64,000 bases of DNA from Gemmatimonadota bacterium. GTDB taxonomy: Bacteria > Gemmatimonadota > Gemmatimonadetes > Longimicrobiales > Gaopeijiaceae. The translations under genes were made by a program, and so were the position numbers. The notes below the pieces were generated by a model. The model worked only from the letters and a program-made list of their open reading frames with translations, did no database searches and was not told where the DNA came from. The stretch spans positions 62,001 through 126,000 of the forward strand of contig JAQBXY010000006.1 of assembly GCA_027623325.1 (NCBI GenBank), given 5' to 3'. Positions 10,842-20,065 of the stretch are shown piece after piece. The number at the start of each line of letters is the position of its first letter. Within the stretch, counting starts at the first letter, position 1.

Positions 10842-11510
10842 GTGGATCTTCTCAACCCCCTTGTCGACCTCCTGCCGGTCTATGGTCCAGGGTTTCTCTT
10901 CGTTCTGGCCATCCTCGAGACTTGTTTCGTAACTGGGCTGGCTGTTCCCTCCGGAGTGATGACTTCGGCCGCCACGGTGTTGGCGCTCGAAGGGCGTCTC
11001 GAGCTACCGGCGGTCGTGGCTGCGGCAGCCGCGGGTGGTTTCCTGGGCGACAGCCTGGGATTCTGGATCGGGCGGGCATGGGGTCGACACGTCATGCTGG
11101 GTGGAGGCAGGTGGGCCAGGATTCTCGGAGCCCGTCAGGGGAAGGTCGATGAGCTGTTTGGGAGACATCCTTTCTACTCAGTCACTTTCGCCCGGCTGAT
11201 CTCGTTCGTACGAACCGTCATGCCGATCTCGGCCGGCATGAGTGGACTGAGCTACCGTCGTTATCTCCTGTACGAGGTGCCCGGACTCGGGATGTGGGTC
11301 GCGATCTATGTCTCGATCGGCATCCTTGCGAACGAGAGTTGGGGGCTTGCGACCCAATTGCTGGGCGTGGGCGGGACGCTGGCGTTCGCGGCGGCGACGG
11401 TCGTCGTGTGGACCGCTCTGCGACGGAGCGGCACCTCTCGTCGAACACGGCGGACCCGACCCTCCGACGGGCCTACGGAATCAGCGGAAGTTTCCAGCGG
11501 AGCACCCTAG
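10842..11510 (+). CDS. DedA/VTT-domain membrane protein
   Basis: GFLGDSLGFWIGRAWGRHVM...FGRHPFYSVTFARLISFVRTVMPISAGMSGLSYRRYLLYEVPG. Confidence 0.85.
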   Translation: MDLLNPLVDLLPVYGPGFLFVLAILETCFVTGLAVPSGVMTSAATVLALEGRLELPAVVAAAAAGGFLGDSLGFWIGRAWGRHVMLGGGRWARILGARQGKVDELFGRHPFYSVTFARLISFVRTVMPISAGMSGLSYRRYLLYEVPGLGMWVAIYVSIGILANESWGLATQLLGVGGTLAFAAATVVVWTALRRSGTSRRTRRTRPSDGPTESAEVSSGAP

Positions 11511-12770
11511 GTGTTGAGCGTTGCGCTCACCGGGAACGTGGCCGCCGGGAAATCCGCTGTGGCCGCCCGTTGGGCCGAAGTCGGAGTACCAGTCATCAGC
11601 GCGGATCAGCTCGCGCGGGAGGCGGTCGTTCCGGGGAGCACGGGCCTCAGGGCCGTCACGGAGGCGTTCGGACCGGATGTGCTCGCGGTCGACGGATCCC
11701 TCGATCGAGGCCGCTTGCGCGACGTAGTGTTCAACGATCCGACGGCGCGACAGCGCCTAGAGGACATCCTGCACCCCATGATCTGGCAACTGCGGGATCG
11801 CTGGCTAAACGAGCGCCGCGCCGAAGGTGCGTCGCTCGTCGTCTCGGAGATCCCGCTCCTGTTCGAGACGGGTCGCACGGCGGACTTCGACGCCGTGGTG
11901 CTCATCGACGCGCCCGTCTCCCTTCGCCGGGCCAGGCTCGTATCGGACCGTGGCATCGGCGGCGAGGAGGCCGATCGTATGATCGCCGCGCAGCTGGACC
12001 CAGAGGCGAAACGGTCGGCCTCGGACTTCGTCGTCGACAACGACGGCAGTCGCGAAGATTTGATCGAAGAGGCGGACGCGGTCCTCGCTGTACTCCGCGA
12101 GCGAGCAGGGCAGTCTACGATGAGAATCGACATGCATCTCCACACGGCCGGTTCGTGGGACTGCCTGTCCGACCCAGAGTTCGTCCTCGCCGCAGCGATG
12201 GAGCGGGGGTACGGACGCATCGCCATCACCGATCACAACCGACTCGAAGTCGCGCTTCGTATGGCGGAGGCCCATCCCGATCGAATCATTCCGGGGGAGG
12301 AGGTGAAGACCGCCGAAGGGATCGATGTGATCGGACTCTATCTGACGGCGGAGATCCCCAAGGGCACCCCGGCCGAGGAGACCATCGGTCAGATCAGGGC
12401 TCAGGGTGGCATCCCCTATTTGCCCCACCCTTTTGCCGGGGGGAAGGGTGGGGGTGGCAAGTACGCGGAAACGCTTGGTCCGTTGTGTGATGTGATCGAG
12501 GTCTTCAACGCACGGCTGCATTCGGTGAACGCCAATCGGAGAGCACAGGAGCTTGCCGCGCGACTCGGCAAGCTTGGTGGTGCGGGCTCGGACGCCCACA
12601 CGATCGGAGAGGTTGGGAACGCCTTCGTCGACCTTCCGCCCCACCCGAATCGACCCGAGGCGTTGAGGGCTGCCCTGCGGACCGCACGTGTGGGAGGCAG
12701 CGAAGCTTCGAGGGCGGTCCACCTGGCGTCCACGTGGGCGAAGCTGAGGAAGCGGCTTCCGGGTGGCTAA
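11511..12770 (+). CDS. coaE: Dephospho-CoA kinase (CoaE) fused in frame to a PHP-domain phosphoesterase
   Basis: Residues 1-203 CoaE (VALTGNVAAGKSAVAARWAEVGVPVISADQLAREAV, HPMIWQLRDRW); from codon at 12120 MRIDMHLHTAGSWDCLSDPEFVLAAAMERGYGRIAITDHN PHP motifs; no stop in between. Confidence 0.85.
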   Translation: MLSVALTGNVAAGKSAVAARWAEVGVPVISADQLAREAVVPGSTGLRAVTEAFGPDVLAVDGSLDRGRLRDVVFNDPTARQRLEDILHPMIWQLRDRWLNERRAEGASLVVSEIPLLFETGRTADFDAVVLIDAPVSLRRARLVSDRGIGGEEADRMIAAQLDPEAKRSASDFVVDNDGSREDLIEEADAVLAVLRERAGQSTMRIDMHLHTAGSWDCLSDPEFVLAAAMERGYGRIAITDHNRLEVALRMAEAHPDRIIPGEEVKTAEGIDVIGLYLTAEIPKGTPAEETIGQIRAQGGIPYLPHPFAGGKGGGGKYAETLGPLCDVIEVFNARLHSVNANRRAQELAARLGKLGGAGSDAHTIGEVGNAFVDLPPHPNRPEALRAALRTARVGGSEASRAVHLASTWAKLRKRLPGG

Positions 12771-13917
12771 GGAGTCTGGGGAACCAAGGTCGGTAGCGGG
12801 CCGACCCCTGACCGCGGTAGCTTTGCCGTACCGGTCGACACCGAGCGACCGGACTCCACGCCTCCAGGGTCAGGAACGTTTCTTGAGCTATCGAACGCCT
12901 TCGCACCGTGCGGCGGCGGTCAACGAAACCCGGAATGCACTTCTGGCATCCCGGTGCGCGATTCTGACCACCCACCTGAACGCCGACGGCGATGGCGCCG
13001 GCTCCCAAGCGGCGATCGCTTCGTGGCTCCGCGCCAACGGGACCGAAGCCTGGATCATCAATCCGACCGCCTTTCCGGACGGCTTGCGCTTCCTCGTCGA
13101 GAGGAATGAGTGGATCGTCCCGGTGGGCTCCAGGCGAGCGCGCGAGCTGTGTGAGACCGCCGATCTGGCGGTGGTGCTCGATACCGGCGAGGTGCCGCGC
13201 ATCGGACGGGTGCATGAGATGATTCGCGATGTGTCCACCGTGGTCATCGATCACCACCCGGTCGGCGACCACGCCATCGGCGGAGTCTCGCTGCGAGACA
13301 CGACCGCCTGTGCCACTGGCGAGCTCGTCTACGATGTGATTCTGGCGGCGAACGGCCCTTGGACGGACCAAGTGGCCCAGGGCATCTATGTCGGGATCCT
13401 CACCGACACCGGTGGCTTTCGGTTCGAGAACGCGACGGCTGGCTGCCACCGCGTCGTCGCAGAGGTCATCGAGCGCGGGGTCGAACCGGAGGCGATGCAC
13501 GAGCGGATCTACGGTTCGTCGCCCCTGCGCCGGTACCAGGTGCTTCGCTTCGCGCTCGAATCGCTCGAGCACGATTCCGACTCCGGTGTGTCGTGGATGG
13601 TGATTCCCCGGGAGCGGTACGAGGAGTTCGGCGCGACGGCGGAAGACCTTGAGGGCATCGTCGACATTCCGCGTTCGATTTCCGGCACCGAAGTCGGCCT
13701 TCTGTTCCGGAGCACCACGGGCGGTGATGTGAAGATCTCCTTTCGCTCCAATGGGCTGGTCGACGTCAACGCGCTTGCCCGTCGGTTCAACGGAGGTGGG
13801 CACGTGAAGGCATCGGGGGCAATGGTCCCCGGGCCGATGGAACGGGCGATGGGCGAAGTGCTGGAGGCGACCCGGGCCGCAGTGGCCAAAGTAAGAGTCA
13901 AGGGAGCCGGTCGTTGA
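12763..13917 (+). CDS. DHH/DHHA1 phosphoesterase, NrnA-like oligoribonuclease/pAp phosphatase (start uncertain, possibly near 12919)
   Basis: ILTTHLNADGDGAGSQAAIASWL; VLDTGEVPRIGR; VIDHHP; ILTDTGGFRFENAT; C-terminal NGGGHVKASGA. Confidence 0.88.
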   Translation: MAKESGEPRSVAGRPLTAVALPYRSTPSDRTPRLQGQERFLSYRTPSHRAAAVNETRNALLASRCAILTTHLNADGDGAGSQAAIASWLRANGTEAWIINPTAFPDGLRFLVERNEWIVPVGSRRARELCETADLAVVLDTGEVPRIGRVHEMIRDVSTVVIDHHPVGDHAIGGVSLRDTTACATGELVYDVILAANGPWTDQVAQGIYVGILTDTGGFRFENATAGCHRVVAEVIERGVEPEAMHERIYGSSPLRRYQVLRFALESLEHDSDSGVSWMVIPRERYEEFGATAEDLEGIVDIPRSISGTEVGLLFRSTTGGDVKISFRSNGLVDVNALARRFNGGGHVKASGAMVPGPMERAMGEVLEATRAAVAKVRVKGAGR

Positions 13918-14348
13918 GCACGTCGGGACCCCACAAGGACGTCGACCCGGGCGTGCCCGAGGCCCTTCCGCGGATGTTGATCCGCCTACGGGATCGGCTC
14001 GGGGTCGAGACCATCGATCGGCTCTGGATCTTTCCTCCGGTTCGGCGAGGGAGGCGTGAACAAGGGCTCGTCGCCGTCAGCACGTTTCAGGTCGGCGAGG
14101 AACGCAGGAGCATGGTTACCGTCGCCTACAATGCGGAGCACACGGGGACGGGCATCACCGTAGAGCCTTCGTTTACACGTGAGGGGGAAGCACCTGCGGA
14201 ACTCTTCCCGGGAGTCATGGAAGGGGTCGTGCGACGTGGCGGTGAAGAAAAAGGGGAACCGCGAGAGGTCGAGATCGATGCGTCAGCGGAACGCTTTGAA
14301 GAGTTGATTGCAGAGTACGACGACGTATTCCTGGCGAGAGAATTGTGA
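13914..14348 (+). CDS. Conserved hypothetical protein between NrnA-like and Fur-family genes
   Basis: 144-aa ORF; 4-bp overlaps with both neighbours support translation; TTG start. Confidence 0.6.
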   Translation: MSTSGPHKDVDPGVPEALPRMLIRLRDRLGVETIDRLWIFPPVRRGRREQGLVAVSTFQVGEERRSMVTVAYNAEHTGTGITVEPSFTREGEAPAELFPGVMEGVVRRGGEEKGEPREVEIDASAERFEELIAEYDDVFLAREL

Positions 14349-14845
14349 CCACGGAACAAGCGTCGTCTCCGTTCATACGGCTGTTCTCACGTTACCTCCG
14401 GGACCTCGGTCTTCCCGTAACTCACCAGCGGGAGGCTGTTGCACAGGTGGTCATCGCATCCGACGGGCACCTTTCAGTCGATGACATCGAGGGAGCGCTT
14501 CGGGCCGGTGGTGAACGAATCGGCAAGGCGACGATCTACCGAACGCTGGATCTTCTGGTCCGCAGCCGGCTCGTAGAGGAACACGACTTCGGAGAGGGTT
14601 TCAAACGCTACGAGCATCGGCTCTCGAACAACCCCATCCACGAACACATGATCTGTGTGGAATGCGGGACCGTGACCGAATTCGAGAGCAACGAGTTGTA
14701 CCGTGTCGAGAATCGGGTGCGAACGGAGCATGGCTTCCTGCCCGTTCGGAGACGCCTGGAGATCTATGGCCTCTGCAAGGACTGCCAGGACGCGGGGGTC
14801 GAGTTGACCAAAGAAGGCCTCATCTGTCCCATTGAAATCGCGTAG
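14345..14845 (+). CDS. Fur-family transcriptional regulator
   Basis: LPVTHQREAVAQVVIASDGHLSVDDIEGALRAGGERIGKATIYRTLDLLVRSRLV; HEHMICVECG...CKDCQ metal motifs. Confidence 0.93.
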   Translation: MTTEQASSPFIRLFSRYLRDLGLPVTHQREAVAQVVIASDGHLSVDDIEGALRAGGERIGKATIYRTLDLLVRSRLVEEHDFGEGFKRYEHRLSNNPIHEHMICVECGTVTEFESNELYRVENRVRTEHGFLPVRRRLEIYGLCKDCQDAGVELTKEGLICPIEIA

Positions 14846-14859
14846 AGATCGAGTTTCGC

Positions 14860-15837
14860 ATGCCCAACCGTCACGACCCCGACGCAGCAGGCCGAGGATC
14901 GGAAAAGGTGCGCCCGCATAGTGTCCCAAGTGGGCTAGGCGACCTCCCGTGGGAGCTGCCGCATACCTTCCTCGGTCTGGATGAGCCTGCGGACAGCTTT
15001 GAACGGGCAGACGCCATCCTCCTCCCCGTTCCCTACGAGTCCACCACCTCATGGGGAGGTGGCACCCGCCGAGGTCCGGCGGGCATCCTGTCCGCGTCAC
15101 GGTATGTCGAGTTGTACGACCAGGAGTTCGACTGCGAGCCTGGTGCCCGACTTTCGATCCATACGCTCCCGGCCATCGAGTTGACCCGAGCCGGCGCGAC
15201 TCCTGCCATGCAGGAGTTGCAGGAGGTATATGGCCGCGTGGCCGATGCCGCGGGAGATCGATTCGTGCTCATGCTGGGAGGAGAACATTCGGTGTCGTCT
15301 CCAGCGATTCTGGCGCAGGCCGAGCGGCACTCCGATCGGATCTCGGTGCTGCAGATGGACGCGCACGCGGATCTGAGGGGCGAATACGAAGGCACAGCGA
15401 ACTCCCACGCATCGGCGATGGCGCGGGTACTGGACCGGGCCGATGTGGTCGGCGTCGGTCTACGTGCCGTGAGTCAGGAGGAGGTGGACGTTTCGCGCGC
15501 TTCCACAGCGTCGACACTCATCTGGGCCGACGAAATGTGGGAGAATGACGCGTGGATGGATCGAGCGCTCGAGGCGTTGGGCCCCAAGGTCTATCTCACG
15601 TTCGACGTGGACTACTTCGATTCGTCGCTCGTTCCCTCCACCGGGACTCCTGAGCCCGGAGGCGGTGATTGGTATCGGACGTTGCGCTTCCTGAAGCGGG
15701 TCTTCGCCGAGCGAGAGGTCATCGCCGCGGACATCGTGGAACTGGCGCCCGTTCCGGGGCTGAACGCACCGGACTTCCTCGTCGCCAAGCTGGCATACAA
15801 GCTGATTTCCTACCGCTTTCAAGCCCGGCTCACCTGA
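14860..15837 (+). CDS. speB: Agmatinase/arginase (ureohydrolase) family
   Basis: LMLGGEHSVSSPAI; LQMDAHADLRGEYEGTANSHASAM; YLTFDVDYFDSSLVPSTGTPEPGG manganese-binding motifs. Confidence 0.9.
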   Translation: MPNRHDPDAAGRGSEKVRPHSVPSGLGDLPWELPHTFLGLDEPADSFERADAILLPVPYESTTSWGGGTRRGPAGILSASRYVELYDQEFDCEPGARLSIHTLPAIELTRAGATPAMQELQEVYGRVADAAGDRFVLMLGGEHSVSSPAILAQAERHSDRISVLQMDAHADLRGEYEGTANSHASAMARVLDRADVVGVGLRAVSQEEVDVSRASTASTLIWADEMWENDAWMDRALEALGPKVYLTFDVDYFDSSLVPSTGTPEPGGGDWYRTLRFLKRVFAEREVIAADIVELAPVPGLNAPDFLVAKLAYKLISYRFQARLT

Positions 15838-15901
15838 CCGGGAAGGTTGGGTTCGTTCAAGACGTCCCATTCGGACGGACATAGGTTCATGAGGGTCAGG
15901 G

Positions 15902-15929
15902 CGTTCGCAGGGGCGAACGTCTCGTTCGC
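15902..15929 (+). promoter_or_regulatory. Alternating hairpin element in the leader of the ADOP permease
   Basis: CGTTCGC (15902-15908), GCGAACG (15913-15919), CGTTCGC (15923-15929): central arm can pair with either flank. Confidence 0.4.
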
Positions 15930-15950
15930 AAACAGGGGAGGGAGGGTGCC

Positions 15951-18395
15951 ATGATGAGAACCGTGCGACTTACGGTACGGAGTCTGCTTAGGACTCCTGG
16001 ATATACGGTTGCATTCGTTCTGACCCTGGGTCTGGGAATCGGTCTGAACACGGCGATTTTCAGCGTCATCAACGGTGTGTTACTGTCACCGCTCCCGTAT
16101 CCCGACGCGGATCGCATCGTGTATCTCAAGCAGCCCCTGCTGGCGGCTGGCGTGGACAACACTCGGTTCTCCTTCGAAGAAGTCCAGGACTACCGCGAGC
16201 AGTCGCAGACACTCGATCAGTTCGTAGAGTACGGCGACTGGACCTTCACCGTCGTCGGTGATGAGGATCCGCACCGAGCGGTCGGTGGGCTGGTCACGGC
16301 GAACTACTTCGAGGTGCTCGCGATCAACCCGGCGGTGGGTCGTTCCCTCGGTCGTCAGGACGACGGTCAGGGGGCAGAACCGGTCATGGTTCTCACGCAC
16401 GACTACTGGACTCGCGTGTTCGGCGCGGACCCGGACGTCATCGGTACAACCGTCCGACTCTATGCGTTCTCCGCGCCGAAAGTCACGCGTATCGTCGGGG
16501 TCCTCGAGCCCGGGACGCACTACACGGAAACTCGGAAGCAGGACTTCTTCGTCAACTACGCGACGAACGACCACTATATCAGTGCGACGATGCAGGACGC
16601 TCGGAACCATCGCATGACGGACGTCTTCGCTCGCCTCAAGCCGGGCCAGTCGCCGGCGGCTGCGCAGGCCGAACTCGAGTCCCTGCACGGCGCGATGCGC
16701 GCGGCGTACGCAGGTGCCTATCCTCCGCACCTGGAGATGCGGATCCAAGCCACGCTGTGGCAGGACGAACTCACCAGCGAGGCTCGTCCGACGCTCATCG
16801 TCTTGATGGGAACCGTGGCGCTCGTCCTTCTTCTCGCGTGCGCGAATGTCGCGAATCTCACGCTCACGAGGATCGTGCGGCGGGAGCGCGAGCTCACCGT
16901 GCGAGCGGCGCTTGGGGCCGGTCGAACCGCCCTGCGGAATCAACTCCTGACCGAGAACCTGATCCTCTCGCTAGCTGGGGCAGGGTTGGGACTCGTGCTC
17001 GCCGTCTTCGGCATGGAGCTTCTGGTCGAGTATGCGAACCGCTTCACGGTTCGGACCGGCGAGATCGGCATTGACCTTCCCGTACTCGGCTTCACCATAG
17101 TCGTGGCCGTCGTCGTGGCCGTCCTACTCGCCTGGGCTCCGTCACTCCCGAGTGTCCACAGCCTCGGCAACGCCGCCGGCGCGGCCGGAGGAGCGCGAGG
17201 CGGGGTAGGACTCTCTCGAAAGTACGTCCAGAACGGACTCGTCGTGAGCCAGCTGGTCCTTTCGTTCACCTTGCTGATCGGCGCAGGGCTGATGGTGCGC
17301 AGCCTCATCAATCTGACGCAGGTGGATACCGGGCTCGCCTACGAGAACGTGGTCACCATGCAGGCGCCGAACATCACCGGACTCGATGCCGCGGAGGACC
17401 TGATCCTGATGGACCGCGTGGTTGAGGAGATCGGAAGCTTCCCGGGAGTCAGGGCCGCAGCGTACGCGTCCCGGGCCCCGTTCGAGGTCGTTACCCTGCA
17501 ACAGCGCAACTTCCGGGTCGAGGATCTCGCGGAAGAGGGCCTCGCGTCGCCGATGATGCAGGTCAACACGGTTTCTCCCGACTACTTCGGTACCGTTGGG
17601 GTGCCCATGGTTCAGGGACGAGTCTTCCTCTCAACGGACGTTGCGGGAGACGAACCCGTAGCCATCATCAACGAACGCATGGCGATGGACCTCTTCGGGA
17701 ATGAGAGCCCGATCAATCGCCGGATCTCGGGGCAGCAGTTCAATGGTGAATGGGGCGAGTGGAACCGGATTGTGGGGGTTGCCGCGAACACACGTGAATA
17801 CGGTCTGGCAGTAGAGGGCGCACATACGATCTATCTACCCGCAGCACAGGGCTTCCCGGGCCCCGCGATCATAGTAGCTACGGCCGGCGAGCCGGGACCG
17901 GTGGCGCGCCGCGTGAGCGAGATCGTGAAGGGACTGGATGCCGACCGGCCTGTCGACAACGTTGCGACGCTCACCGAGTTGCGGACCGAGGACATCGCTG
18001 CGAACCGTCTGAACGCAGCGCTCTTCTCTGCCTTCGCGGTACTCGCCCTCCTGATTGCGGCGATCGGTGTACTCGGCGTCCTCGCCTTCGCCGTCAGCCA
18101 GCGTACACGAGAGTTCGGAGTCCGGATGGCGCTCGGAGCGCAGCAGCGACAAGTGCTCGGAATGGTCTTGCGCGAGGGTGCCATCCTGGCAGGTGCGGCG
18201 CTCGTCATCGGTGTTTTGGCCGCTCGCGCTCTGTCCGGCTTCCTCGTGGAACTCCTGTACGAAGTGAACGGGACAGACCCGGCAACCTATGCGGGTGTCG
18301 GCTTGGTGTTGGCCACGGTGGCGATCGTCGCCTCGTATGTGCCGGCAAGGCGGGCCACGAGGGTGGAACCGATCGCGGCGCTCCGTTCGGAATAG
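15951..18395 (+). CDS. ABC transporter permease, ADOP/MacB-FtsX type (two MacB_PCD/FtsX modules)
   Basis: 814 aa; N-terminal LRTPGYTVAFVLTLGLGIGLNTAIFSVINGVLLSPLPYPDADRIV; FtsX domains with C-terminal YVPARRATRVEPIAALRSE. Confidence 0.92.
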   Translation: MMRTVRLTVRSLLRTPGYTVAFVLTLGLGIGLNTAIFSVINGVLLSPLPYPDADRIVYLKQPLLAAGVDNTRFSFEEVQDYREQSQTLDQFVEYGDWTFTVVGDEDPHRAVGGLVTANYFEVLAINPAVGRSLGRQDDGQGAEPVMVLTHDYWTRVFGADPDVIGTTVRLYAFSAPKVTRIVGVLEPGTHYTETRKQDFFVNYATNDHYISATMQDARNHRMTDVFARLKPGQSPAAAQAELESLHGAMRAAYAGAYPPHLEMRIQATLWQDELTSEARPTLIVLMGTVALVLLLACANVANLTLTRIVRRERELTVRAALGAGRTALRNQLLTENLILSLAGAGLGLVLAVFGMELLVEYANRFTVRTGEIGIDLPVLGFTIVVAVVVAVLLAWAPSLPSVHSLGNAAGAAGGARGGVGLSRKYVQNGLVVSQLVLSFTLLIGAGLMVRSLINLTQVDTGLAYENVVTMQAPNITGLDAAEDLILMDRVVEEIGSFPGVRAAAYASRAPFEVVTLQQRNFRVEDLAEEGLASPMMQVNTVSPDYFGTVGVPMVQGRVFLSTDVAGDEPVAIINERMAMDLFGNESPINRRISGQQFNGEWGEWNRIVGVAANTREYGLAVEGAHTIYLPAAQGFPGPAIIVATAGEPGPVARRVSEIVKGLDADRPVDNVATLTELRTEDIAANRLNAALFSAFAVLALLIAAIGVLGVLAFAVSQRTREFGVRMALGAQQRQVLGMVLREGAILAGAALVIGVLAARALSGFLVELLYEVNGTDPATYAGVGLVLATVAIVASYVPARRATRVEPIAALRSE

Positions 18396-18414
18396 CCTCG
18401 GGCCTAGCAGCTTG

Positions 18415-18460
18415 CCCCTGAGTGGGCGTCTCTCGACCTTCAGGGGGACGCCCACCTTTT
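18415..18460 (+). terminator. Intrinsic terminator with overlapping second complementary pair
   Basis: GTGGGCGTC (18422-18430)/GACGCCCAC (18447-18455) then CTTTTTATT; additionally CCCCTGA (18415-18421)/TCAGGGG (18440-18446). Confidence 0.75.
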
Positions 18461-18502
18461 TATTGACACCGCCCTCACCGCGGTGCGCGCCGGACGGACC
18501 CG

Positions 18503-20065
18503 TTGATGGAACGCACCGAACCGCCGCCCCGCCCCCTGGTGCCTCGTCGCCTCCCACCCGAAGAGGCGGAAGCCCGGTTCCCTTGGAGTGAGCTTTCTCG
18601 CGCCACCGGCGGGGAGACGATCTGCGGAAACGAAATTTCGCTTCACTTCGACGGCCCCAGCACTTTCTCGTCCTGGCTCGAGTCCATCCAGGCGGCGAAG
18701 CGTTTCGTCTACTTCGAAAACTACCTCGTCCGAGACGACGCGGTCGGTCGTGAGTTCCGCGAGGTACTCGTTCAAAAGGCCCAAGAGGGGGTCGCCGTCT
18801 ACCTCATCTACGATTGGTTCGGATGTTGGGCCACGCCCCGGTCGTTTTGGAAACCCCTCCGTAGGGCAGGCGTTCAGGTACGCGCCTTCAACCCGCCCAC
18901 CGTCGCGTTGGGCAATCCGTTCGGGGCTCTCCAACGCGACCACCGCAAGCTGATCGTGGTAGACGGGGACGTCGCACACCTCGGGGGCCTGTGCATCGGC
19001 GTCGAGTGGGCCGGCACCGCGACCGAATCGCCATGGCGGGATACCGGACTCGAGATTCGGGGCCCCGCCGCGCACGCGGCAGCGCGTGCATTCGAGGCGG
19101 TCTGGGCGTCGATCGGTGCACCGATTGGGTCGCCGGCTCCACCCCCAGAGAACCCGGCGCCGGACGGCGGCGTCCCCGTATGGCTCATTGAGGGCGAGCC
19201 GGGGAGGGCCCGGGTATACCGGACCCTCCATCTCTCCGCGGGTCGAGCGCAGAGGTCGATCTGGATCACGGATGCCTACTTCGTGGCGCCGCTCGCTCTG
19301 TCGGAAGCGCTGGCGGCCGCGGCCCAACAAGGCGTCGACGTCCGAATCCTGGTGCCGGCGCACAACAACTGGCCGATCGTGGGCTCGATGTCACGGGGCG
19401 GCTATCGCACGCTGCTGGAGGCCGGCGTTCGAATCTTCGAGTGGCAGGGATCCATGATCCACGCCAAGACGTCGGTCGTCGATGGGGTGTGGTGTCGGGT
19501 CGGCTCGAGCAATCTCAACCGAGCGAGCCTGCTCGGGAACTGGGAAATCGACGTGGGTGTTCTGGATGGAGGTTTGGGGCAACAGCTCGAGGGTCTGTTT
19601 CTCGCGGATCTCGCGTCCTCGGTTGAAATCGTCTTGCCGGGTGGTCCGATCATCGGAGGTCGACCGGTGTCCACCGCGGTAGGCATGTCGATCGAACCGC
19701 TCGATCCTCATGGCACACTTCCGGAACGGATCGAGCGGGAACTGCGCGCATGGCGGGCCACCCCACGACGTCTCACGATGGCGTCGGTCGTGAGGGCCAG
19801 CGAGGTTCTGGGCGACGCACTGGCAGGAAACCGGACGCTCGGCCGTGAGGACCGAACGGTGCTCGGCTTTCTGTCGATCGGGGTGTTGGTGATCGCGGGG
19901 ATGGCGGCCCTCGCACCCGCGGCGATGGGGTGGGCGGTGGCAGTGGTCGCCGGATGGATCGGGATCACCACGGGCGTCCGGGCGTATGTGCAGGCTCGGC
20001 GTGCCCGGTTCGAAGAACGGGAGGCAGAGAGGCATGCCAATAATTCAGAGAAGGCGACACAGTGA
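18503..20065 (+). CDS. Phospholipase D family / cardiolipin synthase-like
   Basis: Two HKD-like motifs: ALQRDHRKLIVVDGDVAHLGG and MIHAKTSVVDGVWCRVGSSNLN. Confidence 0.88.
   Translation: MMERTEPPPRPLVPRRLPPEEAEARFPWSELSRATGGETICGNEISLHFDGPSTFSSWLESIQAAKRFVYFENYLVRDDAVGREFREVLVQKAQEGVAVYLIYDWFGCWATPRSFWKPLRRAGVQVRAFNPPTVALGNPFGALQRDHRKLIVVDGDVAHLGGLCIGVEWAGTATESPWRDTGLEIRGPAAHAAARAFEAVWASIGAPIGSPAPPPENPAPDGGVPVWLIEGEPGRARVYRTLHLSAGRAQRSIWITDAYFVAPLALSEALAAAAQQGVDVRILVPAHNNWPIVGSMSRGGYRTLLEAGVRIFEWQGSMIHAKTSVVDGVWCRVGSSNLNRASLLGNWEIDVGVLDGGLGQQLEGLFLADLASSVEIVLPGGPIIGGRPVSTAVGMSIEPLDPHGTLPERIERELRAWRATPRRLTMASVVRASEVLGDALAGNRTLGREDRTVLGFLSIGVLVIAGMAALAPAAMGWAVAVVAGWIGITTGVRAYVQARRARFEEREAERHANNSEKATQ

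Noticed and set aside
11294-12490. 398-aa plus-strand ORF overlapping dedA-like and coaE-PHP genes
   Set aside because: Arg-rich out-of-frame translation of genuine genes
12505-13803. 432-aa minus-strand ORF opposite the nrnA-like gene
   Set aside because: Same GC-driven shadow effect; Arg/Gly/His-rich product with no motif; plus frame has DHH/DHHA1 motifs
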